Source: Kaistella sp. (GTDB lineage Bacteria > Bacteroidota > Bacteroidia > Flavobacteriales > Weeksellaceae). From it: a stretch of DNA of 64,000 nucleotides. The notes beneath the pieces are model-generated. The model had not been told where the DNA came from. It did not search any database and saw nothing but the letters and a program-made list of their open reading frames with translations. The position numbers and the translations under genes are program-made. The stretch is taken from positions 99,504 through 163,503 of the forward strand of contig JAIBEW010000017.1 of assembly GCA_019459085.1 (NCBI GenBank), in the 5' to 3' direction. Below, piece by piece: positions 37,115 through 47,023 of the stretch (positions are counted from its first letter, which is position 1; every line of letters starts with the position of its first letter).

Positions 37115-37146
37115 ATTAACAAATTTTAATATTTTAATTCGACAAA

Positions 37147-37168
37147 TATGTTAATTTAATTTAACATA
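37147..37168. promoter_or_regulatory. Inverted repeat in the SusC promoter region
   Basis: TATGTTAA and TTAACATA are separated by 6 nt, a perfect 8 bp repeat. It overlaps the end of the -7-like box (37143-37150) and would suit a dimeric regulator. It is AT-rich, so chance is possible. Confidence 0.4.
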
Positions 37169-37217
37169 TACAAGTTTTATTTTTAGAAACTTAGGGATTA
37201 CCAAAAACCCCTGCTTT

Positions 37218-39131
37218 TTAAAGGCTTTTGATGAATTTTAAGGAAACTTCGCGGCCTTTTTTATCTCGATAGACCAAAATATAAGTACCTTTTACTAATC
37301 CTTTAATGTTAATTTTACCATCATGTACGACTTGTTTAATTACAACCCGACCGGAAACATCCAAAATGGAGATGTTTGCCTCAACAGAATTATTATTTTT
37401 GATATAGATAAAATCTTGTGCAGGATTTGGATATAATTGCAATTGCTTGTCGCTGCTTTCTATCTCACCTGCTGAAAGGGTATTTAAATTACTGGATGTA
37501 GCTATAAGAGTAAAATTTTGATTGCCACCAACTAAAGATCCTTTATGTGTAACTGTAATCGTATATAAACCAAGTGGATTATTAATGTCTACTCTTTCAA
37601 AGTTATCTACATCATTTGTTGAATTATTAGACGCAGCGTCATAATATACGGCCATACCCTGCAATTTCCATGGGTAAAAAACAGTAGCTGATGCATTGGT
37701 AATTTTAACATCTAGATCATTAACTAAATATTTTGTAGTAGGGTCAACAGTTCCGTTATTTTGTCCTGGATAAGCAGCATCGGTCCAAGATATTGAGACT
37801 TTCAAAGGCTCTGTACCAGCAGCTAAAATTGTTTTGGTATAAGTACTTCCATTGGTTAAAGATAATTCCTCGATAATACTCTTATTGGTAACCAAATTCT
37901 TATCACGAATCACTTTAGCCGCATTTTCAGCATTAATAAGCCCCCATCCAAAAGAATAATCAGGTCCTATAAACTCTCCCGCTTCGTCCGCAGTATGAAG
38001 TATGAGCCCCTTCGTAGTTGCAGCCTTCATATAGTTTGAATATAATTGATTGTAATACTGCTGTAAAAGAAGGACAACGCCTGTAACGCCAGGTGAAGCC
38101 ATAGAAGTCCCCGACTTAAATCCTGTCGCAGTATCTGAAGCATCTAAAGTGGAACGCACACTTACCCCTTTCATTGAAATTTCAGGCTTAATCCTACCGT
38201 CATCCGTTGGACCCCAACTACTGAAAGAAGACATAACTACGCTTGCAGGACTGGTATAACTAGTTACTTGTCCCACTGCTGCAACCGTAAGCACATTTTT
38301 TGCATTTGCATGACCAAAAATTAAATCGTAACCTGCTTTGGCTGCATTTTGAGTCGATCCCGGAGGACTTGTTTCACCTCTGTCGTTTCCTGCTGAAATT
38401 ACAGGTAAATAATAAGGATTATTAAAAGTAATATTATCCATCTGTCTTGCTCTGCTGTCGTAAGCACCATAAAACCAAATACTTCCTAGGGATCCTATAC
38501 CGTAGGAATGATTAGATACAAGAAGTCCCGATGAGGCTTGAGTAAGCATCTCCGCTAAATCGCCATTCCAATCATAAGACCTGATAGAGGAGTTAAATGC
38601 AACACCTCTCACAGAAGGCACGATTCCTTGTGCTGCGATAGTGCCACCTACATGAGTTGCATGTTCTTCAGTCTGCGCTCCATCCAAGATATCAATTTTG
38701 GAAATATTGTTCACCATAAATTCTTGATGAGAGTTAAGCACACTTCCGCCATCCCAAACTCCAGCGATCATGTTTTGACCTTGAATATTCAATCCAAGAG
38801 TGCCTCCACTGTAAAGCTTATTGGCTCTTGCAGTAAGTGCAGCACCTTCGTTGTATGTTTTCGCATATATTATTTCCCCGTTAGGAAGCACATCGATTAT
38901 TTCGGTTTTTGTAGAACCAACCCTTACTACTTTCTTAACATCCGGATTATTTTGAAGATAATTATTAACACGTATTTTTCTTGCAGATTCCTCTTCCTGA
39001 AGTTGTTTTGCTAAAATAGCATTTGATTCTTTATTCGAAAACGATGCAATCTTTTCTCTTTCTTCTTTAGTCTGAGAAAATATGAACATTGGCACCATCA
39101 GTAAAAGAACCGATAAAGATTTAATTTTCAT
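37218..39131 (-). CDS. Secreted subtilisin-like (S8) serine protease with T9SS signal
   Basis: The start at 39131 (MKIKSLSVLL, followed by a signal peptide to about residue 19) replaces an upstream in-frame ATG at 39185. The 637-residue protein has Asp127 (GVWDGG), His157 (EHATHVGGT), Asn249 (SAGND) and Ser343 (GTSMASPG), a full S8 triad. After a P-like Ig domain (about 440-550) the last 80 residues form a T9SS type A sorting domain: LYPNPAQDFIYIKNN, SILDVSGRVV, GLVKGTYILVYRDKKG. It is secreted across the outer membrane by the type IX system. It lies 103 bp upstream of SusC. Confidence 0.95.
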   Translation of the reverse strand: MKIKSLSVLLLMVPMFIFSQTKEEREKIASFSNKESNAILAKQLQEEESARKIRVNNYLQNNPDVKKVVRVGSTKTEIIDVLPNGEIIYAKTYNEGAALTARANKLYSGGTLGLNIQGQNMIAGVWDGGSVLNSHQEFMVNNISKIDILDGAQTEEHATHVGGTIAAQGIVPSVRGVAFNSSIRSYDWNGDLAEMLTQASSGLLVSNHSYGIGSLGSIWFYGAYDSRARQMDNITFNNPYYLPVISAGNDRGETSPPGSTQNAAKAGYDLIFGHANAKNVLTVAAVGQVTSYTSPASVVMSSFSSWGPTDDGRIKPEISMKGVSVRSTLDASDTATGFKSGTSMASPGVTGVVLLLQQYYNQLYSNYMKAATTKGLILHTADEAGEFIGPDYSFGWGLINAENAAKVIRDKNLVTNKSIIEELSLTNGSTYTKTILAAGTEPLKVSISWTDAAYPGQNNGTVDPTTKYLVNDLDVKITNASATVFYPWKLQGMAVYYDAASNNSTNDVDNFERVDINNPLGLYTITVTHKGSLVGGNQNFTLIATSSNLNTLSAGEIESSDKQLQLYPNPAQDFIYIKNNNSVEANISILDVSGRVVIKQVVHDGKINIKGLVKGTYILVYRDKKGREVSLKFIKSL

Positions 39132-39184
39132 TATTGAATTTATTATATTTATATTATTGTTGTTTATAAGTGGGTAAATATACA

Positions 39185-39209
39185 AAAAAAACTAAATTGC
39201 TTTAGTTTT
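39185..39209 (-). terminator. Terminator of the rimP-nusA-infB operon
   Basis: AAAACTAAA/TTTAGTTTT stem with a 4 nt loop and an 8 nt T run on the minus strand. It lies 27 bp past the infB stop. Confidence 0.75.
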
Positions 39210-39235
39210 TCTTGAATGTTGATTATTTTTTTAAC

Positions 39236-42121
39236 TTATTTTAATTTTTTCTTGACGGCGACTTCCTCGTACACCTCCAGGATATCTCCAACTTCAATTT
39301 CGTTGTATCCTTTTAAGTTCAGTCCGCATTCGTAGCCTTTGGACACTTCTTTAACGTCGTCTTTAAAACGTTTTAAACTTTCCAGTTCTCCATCGAATTT
39401 CACAATACCGTCGCGAAGCAAGCGGATTTTGGAATTTCTGGAAACTTTTCCGGTCAACACCATACAACCTGCAATGGATCCAACTTTCGAAATCTTGAAT
39501 ACTTCCCTGATTTCTACATTACCAATTACCTGTTCTTTGATTTCAGGAGAAAGCATTCCTTCCATCGCTTCTTTCACCTCATCAATCGCGGCATAAATTA
39601 CTGAGTAGGTTCTGATTTCGATTTCTTCTTTATCAGCAAGGTCTTTTGCATTGGCACCGGCTCTTACGTTAAATCCAATCATAATGGCGTCTGAAGCTGC
39701 AGCCAATAGAACATCGGATTCGGTAATCTGTCCGACTCCCTGATGAATGATATTTACGCTGATTTCTTCTGTCGATAAACTCTGAAGTTGGTCTGAAAGT
39801 GCCTCAACTGATCCGTCAACATCACCTTTAAGGATAATATTAAGTTCTTTGAAGTCTCCCAAAGCAATTCTTCTTCCAAGCTCGTCGAGGGTAAGGTGCT
39901 TTTTGGTACGTATGGACTGTTCGCGCTGTAACTGTTCTCTTTTCGTTGCAATGGTTTTGGCTTCTCTTTCATCAGCAAAAACTCTGAATTTATCACCTGC
40001 TGTCGGAGCACCGTCTAATCCTAAGATCGTAACCGGAATCGAAGGTCCTGCTTCTTCCAGAGATTTCCCTCTTTCATCAAGCATCGCTTTTACCTTACCG
40101 TGATTTTTACCGGCTAAAACATAATCGCCGACTTTCAAGGTACCGCTTTGTACGAGGATTGTTGAAACATAACCTCTTCCTTTATCAAGTGAAGCTTCAA
40201 TAACAACTCCCTGTGCGTTTTTATCCGGATTGGCTTTCAGCTCCAGTAATTCGGCCTGAAGCAATACTTTCTCAAGCAAAGCATCCATATTGTTACCGAA
40301 TTTCGCAGAGACTTCCTGAGACTGAACGTTTCCACCCCATTCTTCCACTAAAATATTCATTCCGGAAAGCTGCTGACGGACGTTATCAGGATTGGAGTTC
40401 GGTTTATCAACCTTATTCAGGGCAATGATCATCGGAACTCCCGCTGCCTGAGCGTGCGAAATCGCTTCTTTTGTTTGTGGCATCACATCATCATCCGCTG
40501 CAATAACAATAATTGCAATATCGGTGATCTGTGCACCTCTCGCTCTCATTGCGGTAAAGGCTTCGTGACCCGGTGTATCCAGGAACGTAATTCTCTGTCC
40601 GTTTTCGAGCTGTACATTATAAGCACCAATGTGCTGTGTAATTCCACCGGATTCACCGGCAATTACATTTGTTTTTCTGATATAATCCAGTAAAGATGTT
40701 TTACCGTGGTCAACATGTCCCATTACGGTAACAATCGGCGCTCTCGGAATCAAATCTTCTGCCGTATCGGTATCTTCTTCTGTGGCTGATTCTTCCAGAT
40801 CTGCATCGGAAAATTCAATTTTAAAACCGAATTCGTCTGCAACAAGTAAAAGCGTGTCCGCTTCTAAACGCTGGTTCATTGTTACCATTACTCCTAAAGA
40901 GAAACATGCGGAAATTACTTCAGTCGGGCTCACGTTCATTAAGCTCGCCAGTTCGCCAACAGTAATAAACTCCGTAACTTTTAAAGTTCTGTCTGCCGCG
41001 TCGATTTCCTGCTGAAGTTCATCCTGTTCCCTTCTGTAGGTTCTTTTTTCTTTTCTGTATTTTGATCCCTTAGATTTACTTCCTTTATTGGTAAGTTTTT
41101 CGAGGGTTTCCTTGATTTGATTTTTTACCTGCTCGTCGGTAAGTTCAACCGGCATAACACGGTCTGTACCTCTGCGTGAACCTCCCGGTTTATTATTGTT
41201 TCCGGCCTGGTTTGGCGGACGGTTTCCTTGCGGACGGTTTTGGCCCTGACCTGGCGGACGGTTACCCTGCGTATTGGTTCCACTCTGTCCAGGTTGGGCA
41301 GTTCCTCCCTGAGGATTCGGCTTTTCAATCCGTTTTCTTTTTTTCTTGGCAGCTGCTGAATTGGCGCCGCCCTGAGGTTTTGGTTTGTTAAACTGGGACA
41401 AATCCACAGTCTGTTTCAGGATTTTAGGCCCATCAAGCTTCCGGTAAACGGTTGCATGCGTGTCGGAGCCCAGATTTTCAGATTCCTGAATGGCATGTGA
41501 TGCCGGAACGGGAGTTTCAACTGCTGACGCAGGGGTTTCAGCAACCTGTGCAGGAGTCTCCTCAGCTTTCGGAAGGGGTTTTTCCTCTTCTTTTTTCGGT
41601 TCTTCTTTTTTGGGCTCTTCCTTTTTAGGCTCTTCCTTTTTAGATGATCTTGGTTTATTGCCTTCAATCTGAGAAAGGTCAATTTTATCCAGAATTTTAA
41701 ATTCCTGTTTTTCAGGAACCGCAGGCGTCTCCTTCACAGGTTTTACTTCTTCTTTTACTTCTTCTACTACCGGTTCAGGCTGCTTTTCAACCTCAACTTC
41801 AGGTTTCTTAGGATTCAAGTCGATTTTCCCCAAAACTTTTGTCTCCGGTCTTAAACTTGCTTTGGCTCTTATTACCTCAGGTTTGGTGGCTTCAATTTCC
41901 AGTCTTTCTTCCGGAATCTTTGTGATCACTACCTCATGAGAAGCCTTTCTCTGTTCACCGTCTTTGGCGAACTCAGCTTCCAATGCAGAATATGCCGATT
42001 CTTCCAATTGAGCGTTCGGGTTGCTTTCCACTTCGATTCCTTTAGACTGCAGAAATTCCACGAGTCTCGTCATCGAAATATTAAATTCCTTAACCGCTTT
42101 ATTTAATCTAATTTTTGGCAT
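39236..42121 (-). CDS. infB: Translation initiation factor IF-2
   Basis: IF-2 places fMet-tRNA in the P site. The 961-residue protein starts with an IF2_N domain ([22 protein letters not shown]), then a long disordered linker with repeated [10 protein letters not shown] units and a Gly/Pro/Asn/Arg-rich tract, a second IF2_N-like segment ([19 protein letters not shown]), and the GTPase core: [55 protein letters not shown]. The C-terminal domains end with [22 protein letters not shown]. It is the last gene of the operon, 74 bp after nusA. Confidence 0.98.
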   Translation of the reverse strand: MPKIRLNKAVKEFNISMTRLVEFLQSKGIEVESNPNAQLEESAYSALEAEFAKDGEQRKASHEVVITKIPEERLEIEATKPEVIRAKASLRPETKVLGKIDLNPKKPEVEVEKQPEPVVEEVKEEVKPVKETPAVPEKQEFKILDKIDLSQIEGNKPRSSKKEEPKKEEPKKEEPKKEEEKPLPKAEETPAQVAETPASAVETPVPASHAIQESENLGSDTHATVYRKLDGPKILKQTVDLSQFNKPKPQGGANSAAAKKKRKRIEKPNPQGGTAQPGQSGTNTQGNRPPGQGQNRPQGNRPPNQAGNNNKPGGSRRGTDRVMPVELTDEQVKNQIKETLEKLTNKGSKSKGSKYRKEKRTYRREQDELQQEIDAADRTLKVTEFITVGELASLMNVSPTEVISACFSLGVMVTMNQRLEADTLLLVADEFGFKIEFSDADLEESATEEDTDTAEDLIPRAPIVTVMGHVDHGKTSLLDYIRKTNVIAGESGGITQHIGAYNVQLENGQRITFLDTPGHEAFTAMRARGAQITDIAIIVIAADDDVMPQTKEAISHAQAAGVPMIIALNKVDKPNSNPDNVRQQLSGMNILVEEWGGNVQSQEVSAKFGNNMDALLEKVLLQAELLELKANPDKNAQGVVIEASLDKGRGYVSTILVQSGTLKVGDYVLAGKNHGKVKAMLDERGKSLEEAGPSIPVTILGLDGAPTAGDKFRVFADEREAKTIATKREQLQREQSIRTKKHLTLDELGRRIALGDFKELNIILKGDVDGSVEALSDQLQSLSTEEISVNIIHQGVGQITESDVLLAAASDAIMIGFNVRAGANAKDLADKEEIEIRTYSVIYAAIDEVKEAMEGMLSPEIKEQVIGNVEIREVFKISKVGSIAGCMVLTGKVSRNSKIRLLRDGIVKFDGELESLKRFKDDVKEVSKGYECGLNLKGYNEIEVGDILEVYEEVAVKKKLK

Positions 42122-42195
42122 GTATATTTTATACTTTTATTTAAATTTTTGGTAAAGTTAATTAAATCAACTTTATTGTGTGCTTTTAAAGAGAA

Positions 42196-43443
42196 TTAGT
42201 CTTCAAACTCTTCTTTTAAAACCTGTTTTACTTCTTCAATTGTCTCTTCTTCCAGATCCACCATTTTCAGGAGCGCTTCGGTATCCTTATCCAATACGCT
42301 TTTCGCTGTGGTAAGACCTACTTTTACAAACTCGTCGATGATCCACTGTTCTATATCTCCGGCTTCGCTTCCTGAGAATTCTTTCAGTTCAACATCATCA
42401 TCTTCCTGAGCTTCTCTGTACACATCAATTTCATAACCACTCAGCCATGAAGCCAGTCTGATGTTCTGACCCTGCTTACCGATTACTCTTGAAATTTCGT
42501 CAACCGGAGTGTACACCATTGCATACATGGTTTCAGGATTGATCTCTATTTTATTGACCGTAATATTTCCTAATGCTCTCTTCACCATGATTTCAGGGTT
42601 TTTAGACCACTGAATCACATCGATATTTTCATTTCTTAACTCTCTTACCACTCCATGGATTCTTGAGCCTTTCACTCCTACACATGCTCCAACAGGATCA
42701 ATCCTGTCGTCATAAGCATCTACAGCAATTTTCGCCTTTTCTCCCGGAATCCTCACCACTTTTTTCAGAATAATGGTTCCGTCCTGGATTTCAGGAATTT
42801 CAAGTTCAAGCAGTTTTTCCAAAAACTTCGGTGCAGTACGTGAAATGATGATCTGCGGTTTTGAGCCTTTAAAATCAACACTTTCAACGATGGCTCTTAC
42901 ACTTTCGCCTTTTTTGAAGAAATCGGACGGGATCTGATTCTCTTTTGGCAAAATGAATTCGTTCTCCTCGTCATCAAGTAAAATTACATGTTTGTGACGG
43001 ATATGGTGTACTTCACCAACCACAATTTCCCCGATTCTGTCGCGGAACTGATCATACAGCATGGCGTTGTTATGCTCCTGAAGTTTGGTAGATAAAATCT
43101 GCTTCAATGTAAGGATGCTTCTTCTTCCCAACTGTGCAATTGGAATTTCAACGGTAAAATCTTCACCAACCTCAAAAGTCGGGTCTATTTTTTTGGCTTC
43201 CGAAATTTCAATTTCCAGATCATCATCTTCAGACATTTCGTCTTCAACAATGGTTTTATTCAAAAATATCTGAAAATCTCCTTTATCCGGGTTTACAATC
43301 ACATCAAAGTGATCATCGGAATCAAATCTTTTTCTTAAAAGTGTCTTTAATGAATCTTCGATAATCGCCATCAGATCAATCTTGCTGATGCTTTTTTCTT
43401 CTTTGAAATCGCCGAAGGCTTCAATCAATGCTAAACCGTCCAT
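42196..43443 (-). CDS. nusA: Transcription termination/antitermination factor NusA
   Basis: The 415-residue protein has the N-terminal RNA-polymerase-binding domain (residues 1-125), an S1 domain (about 130-200: VGEVHHIRHKHVILLDDEENEFILP), and two KH domains with VGACVGVKGSRIHGVVREL and VIGKQGQNIRLASWLSGYEI. The acidic C-terminus replaces the repeats of E. coli NusA. NusA modulates pausing and hairpin termination. It follows rimP (48 bp) and precedes infB, the standard order. Confidence 0.97.
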   Translation of the reverse strand: MDGLALIEAFGDFKEEKSISKIDLMAIIEDSLKTLLRKRFDSDDHFDVIVNPDKGDFQIFLNKTIVEDEMSEDDDLEIEISEAKKIDPTFEVGEDFTVEIPIAQLGRRSILTLKQILSTKLQEHNNAMLYDQFRDRIGEIVVGEVHHIRHKHVILLDDEENEFILPKENQIPSDFFKKGESVRAIVESVDFKGSKPQIIISRTAPKFLEKLLELEIPEIQDGTIILKKVVRIPGEKAKIAVDAYDDRIDPVGACVGVKGSRIHGVVRELRNENIDVIQWSKNPEIMVKRALGNITVNKIEINPETMYAMVYTPVDEISRVIGKQGQNIRLASWLSGYEIDVYREAQEDDDVELKEFSGSEAGDIEQWIIDEFVKVGLTTAKSVLDKDTEALLKMVDLEEETIEEVKQVLKEEFED

Positions 43444-43490
43444 TTATATATATTTGTTTAAATATTTTAGTTTCAAGTATGTGCTTTACC

Positions 43491-43958
43491 CTAAAATTTT
43501 ATTGTTACTAATGCTTTTTTAATCTCGGAATAGGGAATTTCCTTTTCTTCCACTACATCCACTTTTCCTTTCCCCACTTCTTTGGGTTTGCGGTATTTTA
43601 AAACCAGTGTGATTTTTTCTTCATCCACCTTTGCCAATTCGCCTTCAATTTCCGATGAATCCTTTAAAACGATGTCGAGTTCGCGGCCGATGTTTTTTCT
43701 GAACTGTCTCGGCGAAACCAGTGGCTCGCTTAAACCTGCACTCATAACCTGCAGTGCAAAATCATGTTCCTCGCGGTCAACATTGAATTCAATCGCACGG
43801 CTCGCGTCCAGACAGTCCTGCAGGGTTACTCCATTGTCACCGTCTAAAATAACTGTAATATCATCTGCTGTAGAAAACTTCAGGTCTACAAGAAAGAGGT
43901 CTTCTCTTTCTTCCAGAAAAGTGTTAAGCAGCTCCTCTATTGTTTTTCTAAATTCCAT
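43491..43958 (-). CDS. rimP: Ribosome maturation factor RimP
   Basis: RimP assists 30S maturation. The start at 43958 (MEFRKTIEELLNTFLEERED) gives 155 residues, the usual size; an in-frame ATG at 43988 would fall in the loop of the leader hairpin and is disfavoured, while one at 43964 is a close alternative. Motifs LVDLKFSTADDITVILDGDNGVTLQDCLDASRAIE and FALQVMSAGLSEPLVSPRQF are typical; they are split here for length. The leader has a hairpin at 43978-44005 and a promoter at 44030-44059. Confidence 0.92.
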   Translation of the reverse strand: MEFRKTIEELLNTFLEEREDLFLVDLKFSTADDITVILDGDNGVTLQDCLDASRAIEFNVDREEHDFALQVMSAGLSEPLVSPRQFRKNIGRELDIVLKDSSEIEGELAKVDEEKITLVLKYRKPKEVGKGKVDVVEEKEIPYSEIKKALVTIKF

Positions 43959-43977
43959 AGTCATAAAATGAGTTACG

Positions 43978-44005
43978 AAAAAAGGCATTCTTGCGAAGGC
44001 CTTTT
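43978..44005 (-). terminator. Attenuator-like hairpin in the rimP-nusA-infB leader
   Basis: On the minus strand AAAAGGC and GCCTTTT pair, and inside them CTT pairs with AAG around CGC, leaving a 3 nt bulge. The T run after the stem is six bases long. It lies between the promoter and the rimP ATG, so a fraction of transcripts would end before the operon. Confidence 0.55.
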
Positions 44006-44029
44006 CATTGTTTTTCCGTAATTCCGATG

Positions 44030-44059
44030 CAAATATACAAATTTATATATAATATCCAA
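44030..44059 (-). promoter_or_regulatory. Promoter of the rimP-nusA-infB operon
   Basis: On the minus strand TTG (44057-44059), 19 nt, then TATATTTG (44030-44037). The leader to the rimP ATG would be about 65 nt. Confidence 0.85.
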
Positions 44060-44151
44060 AACAGAATTCCCTCTGTAAATGTACAGCATCATCTCAAGGC
44101 TTTAAGCATCTGTCATAATAATTTTCATTAATTTTGCGGAAAATTTTTATT

Positions 44152-45462
44152 TTGAATATTACAATTGTTGGGACAGGTTACGTAGGTTTGGTCACCGGAA
44201 CCACTTTAGCAGAGCTTGGAAACTCGGTTTTCTGTGTAGACATCGACGAAAACAAAGTCGAAAAAATGAAAAACGGAAACGTTCCCATTTACGAACCGAA
44301 TCTTGAGGAAATGTTCTTACGCAACATTCAGGCTCAGCGGCTCTTTTTCACCACAGATCTTAAAGAAGCACTGGACAAAAGTGAAGTCATTTATCTGGCT
44401 CTTCCCACTCCTCCGGGAGAAGACGGGTCAGCCGACCTTTCTTATGTTCTCAAAGTCGCGGACGATATCGGAAAAATGATGACCGAATATAAAGTTGTCG
44501 TCAATAAATCTACCGTCCCTGTTGGAACTGCCGATAAAGTCCGGGAAACTATTGCCGCAAATACCGAAATTGCATTCGATGTGGTTTCAAATCCCGAGTT
44601 TTTACGTGAAGGATTCGCCGTGGAAGATTCCATGAATCCCACCCGCGTTGTAGTGGGCTGCAGTTCAGAAAAAGCCAAAAATGTGATGGCGAAAATCTAT
44701 CAGCCATTCACCAATACCGGAATTCCCATTATTTTTATGGACGAAAAATCGTCTGAACTTACCAAATATGCTTCCAATTCATTTTTGGCCGTAAAGATTA
44801 CCTTTATGAACGAAATTGCCAACTACTGCGAAAAAGTGGGCGCCGATGTAGATCAGGTCCGTTTGGGAATGGGAAGCGACGACAGAATTGGCCACCGTTT
44901 TCTGTTTCCAGGCATCGGTTACGGCGGAAGCTGTTTTCCGAAGGATGTAAAAGCACTTATAAGATCTGGTAAGGATGAAGGTTTTGATTTTCAGATCCTT
45001 GAAGCCACCGAAAATGTCAACACCTCTCAGAAAGTCATTCTGACGACGGAAATTGAAAAATATTTCAACGGAAATCTCAATGGTAAAAAAATTGCAATAT
45101 GGGGATTGGCTTTTAAAGCGAATACCGACGATATCCGCGAAGCATCTTCTTTAGACAATATTAAAATTTTGCTGGAAAAAGGAGCGCAAATTATTGCTTA
45201 CGATTCCGTTGCAGAAGATAATGTGCGCAAAATTTTAGGTGACCAGATTGAATATGCCCCGGACATGTATTCGGCACTTGACGGAGCCGACTGTCTTTTT
45301 ATTGCTACGGAGTGGCCGGAATTCAAGAATCCCAATTTCAAAATAATGGACGACAAACTTAAAAATAAAGTTATTTTTGACGGGAGAAATATGTTCCCCC
45401 TCGAAACACCGGAACAGAACGGATTTTATTACAAAAGTATCGGGCGAAAAACAATCTCATAG
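44152..45462 (+). CDS. ugd: UDP-glucose 6-dehydrogenase family protein
   Basis: This 436-residue NAD-dependent enzyme oxidises a UDP-sugar to the uronate. The TTG at 44152 gives the expected start MNITIVGTGYVGLVTGTTLA; an upstream TTG at 44134 lies in the -7 box TAATTTTG (44129-44136) and is not used. Motifs are STVPVGTADKVRE, NPEFLREGFAVED, the catalytic Cys in GYGGSCFPKDVKAL, and LAFKANTDDIREASS. UDP-glucose is the usual substrate, though ManNAc or GDP-mannose relatives look similar. It is 20 bp upstream of rfbB and likely begins a nucleotide-sugar operon. Confidence 0.93.
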   Translation: MNITIVGTGYVGLVTGTTLAELGNSVFCVDIDENKVEKMKNGNVPIYEPNLEEMFLRNIQAQRLFFTTDLKEALDKSEVIYLALPTPPGEDGSADLSYVLKVADDIGKMMTEYKVVVNKSTVPVGTADKVRETIAANTEIAFDVVSNPEFLREGFAVEDSMNPTRVVVGCSSEKAKNVMAKIYQPFTNTGIPIIFMDEKSSELTKYASNSFLAVKITFMNEIANYCEKVGADVDQVRLGMGSDDRIGHRFLFPGIGYGGSCFPKDVKALIRSGKDEGFDFQILEATENVNTSQKVILTTEIEKYFNGNLNGKKIAIWGLAFKANTDDIREASSLDNIKILLEKGAQIIAYDSVAEDNVRKILGDQIEYAPDMYSALDGADCLFIATEWPEFKNPNFKIMDDKLKNKVIFDGRNMFPLETPEQNGFYYKSIGRKTIS

Positions 45463-45482
45463 AACTTAACACTTTTCAAGAT

Positions 45483-46562
45483 ATGAAAAACATCATCATT
45501 ACCGGCGGCGCCGGCTTTATAGGGTCTCATGTGGTAAGGGAATTTGTCACCAATCATCCTGAAATCAAGATCATCAATCTTGATGCGCTTACTTACGCCG
45601 GAAACCTCGAGAATTTAAAGGACATTGAAAATGAACCCAACTATGTTTTCGAAAAAGCCGATATTACCAAGGAAGATGAACTGAGAAAAGTTTTTGAAAA
45701 ATACAACCCGGACGCCATCATTCACCTGGCGGCAGAAAGCCATGTTGACAGGAGCATCACGGATCCGAATGCATTCATCAATACCAACGTGATCGGTACG
45801 GCGAACCTTCTGAATCTTGCCATAGAATTCTGGGAACTGAATCCCGATCATACGCACGGAAGATTTCCGGATGAAACCAGAAAAAACCTATTTTATCATG
45901 TTTCAACGGATGAAGTGTACGGAAGTCTTGGTGAAACCGGGTTCTTTTTGGAAACTACGGCTTATGACCCACAGTCGCCGTATTCTGCGAGCAAAGCTGC
46001 TTCAGACCACCTTGTTCGGGCTTACGGAAACACGTACGGAATGCCGTTCATCGTTTCGAACTGCTCCAACAATTACGGACCGAATCATTTTCCCGAAAAA
46101 CTGATTCCGCTTTGCATCTCCAATATCATCAACGGAAAACCGCTCCCGATTTACGGCGACGGAAAATATACCCGTGACTGGCTTTTTGTGATTGATCACG
46201 CCAAAGCCATCCACAAGCTGTTTCATAAATCCCGAACAGGCGAAACCTACAACATCGGCGGCTTCAACGAATGGCAGAACATTGATCTGGTAAAAGAACT
46301 CATCAGACAGATGGATGAAAAACTCGGAAATCCTACAGGTCATTCCGAAAAACTCATCACCTACGTAAAAGACAGACCGGGACACGACAAACGTTACGCC
46401 ATTGATGCTACAAAAATCAACCGCGATTTAGGCTGGAAACCGAGTGTAACTTTCGAGCAGGGCTTGGGAAAAACAATTGACTGGTTTCTTGAGAATAAAG
46501 AGTGGCTGGAGAATGTGACATCTGGTAACTATCAAGACTATTATAAAAAACAATATTCTTAA
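45483..46562 (+). CDS. rfbB: dTDP-glucose 4,6-dehydratase
   Basis: RfbB makes dTDP-4-keto-6-deoxyglucose, the second step of dTDP-rhamnose synthesis. The 359-residue SDR protein has the NAD-binding GGAGFIGSHVVREF, ITDPNAFINTNVIGTANLL, FYHVSTDEVYGSLG with the catalytic Thr/Asp/Glu, YSASKAASDHLVRAY, and NNYGPNHFPEKLIPL. It continues an operon with ugd upstream and, after one small gene, rfbA downstream. Confidence 0.97.
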   Translation: MKNIIITGGAGFIGSHVVREFVTNHPEIKIINLDALTYAGNLENLKDIENEPNYVFEKADITKEDELRKVFEKYNPDAIIHLAAESHVDRSITDPNAFINTNVIGTANLLNLAIEFWELNPDHTHGRFPDETRKNLFYHVSTDEVYGSLGETGFFLETTAYDPQSPYSASKAASDHLVRAYGNTYGMPFIVSNCSNNYGPNHFPEKLIPLCISNIINGKPLPIYGDGKYTRDWLFVIDHAKAIHKLFHKSRTGETYNIGGFNEWQNIDLVKELIRQMDEKLGNPTGHSEKLITYVKDRPGHDKRYAIDATKINRDLGWKPSVTFEQGLGKTIDWFLENKEWLENVTSGNYQDYYKKQYS

Positions 46563-46564
46563 AG

Positions 46565-47023
46565 ATGAAAAAAATTGTTCTATTACTTCCGCTTCTTTTC
46601 TTTATTTCAAATTTTGCCCAGCTATCACCTCCCCTTCCTTCAATACCGAAAGCAAATCATGAAAAATTGATTGATGAGTTTATCAGAGTGAGCAACTATA
46701 AAGAAACAGTAATAAATTATTCAAGAGTTTATTTTTGGAGTCAACAATATAATAATGGAAAAAGAAATTATGGTAATGAAGAAATTGACGAGATACTGAA
46801 CAAATTTGACTTTGAAACATTCAAAAAAACATCACTTTACAACAGTTTTTCGCTTATTTCCGAAAGCAAATTAAAATCCTTAATTGAATTCTATAAAACT
46901 AACGGAGGAAAAATAGATGACAAAAATAATATCATTATAATCAGTGCTTCTATTTCCAGTAATCTTCAAAATGAATTAAATAAAGAAATGGAGGCGTTAT
47001 TAATAGAAAAAAAAATCAAATGA
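46565..47023 (+). CDS. Small secreted DUF2059-like protein inside the nucleotide-sugar operon
   Basis: This 152-residue protein has a signal peptide ([19 protein letters not shown]). The body has [17 protein letters not shown] and [27 protein letters not shown], which resembles the DUF2059 pattern of short helical repeats. The match is weak. It starts 2 bp after rfbB and its stop overlaps the rfbA start by 4 bp (ATGA), so it is translated with them. It is more AT-rich than its neighbours and is not a known sugar enzyme, which makes it look like an insertion. Function is unknown. Confidence 0.65.
   Translation: MKKIVLLLPLLFFISNFAQLSPPLPSIPKANHEKLIDEFIRVSNYKETVINYSRVYFWSQQYNNGKRNYGNEEIDEILNKFDFETFKKTSLYNSFSLISESKLKSLIEFYKTNGGKIDDKNNIIIISASISSNLQNELNKEMEALLIEKKIK

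Noticed and set aside
39132..39185. Extended N-terminus of the subtilisin
   Set aside because: The Asn/Ile-rich extension precedes a normal signal peptide that begins at 39131.
41416..41682. Minus-strand ORF of Lys/Arg-rich codons inside infB
   Set aside because: It is an out-of-frame reading of the KKEEP repeat linker of IF-2.
43959..43988. Extended N-terminus of RimP
   Set aside because: The upstream ATG is in the loop of the leader hairpin and the family start fits 43958.
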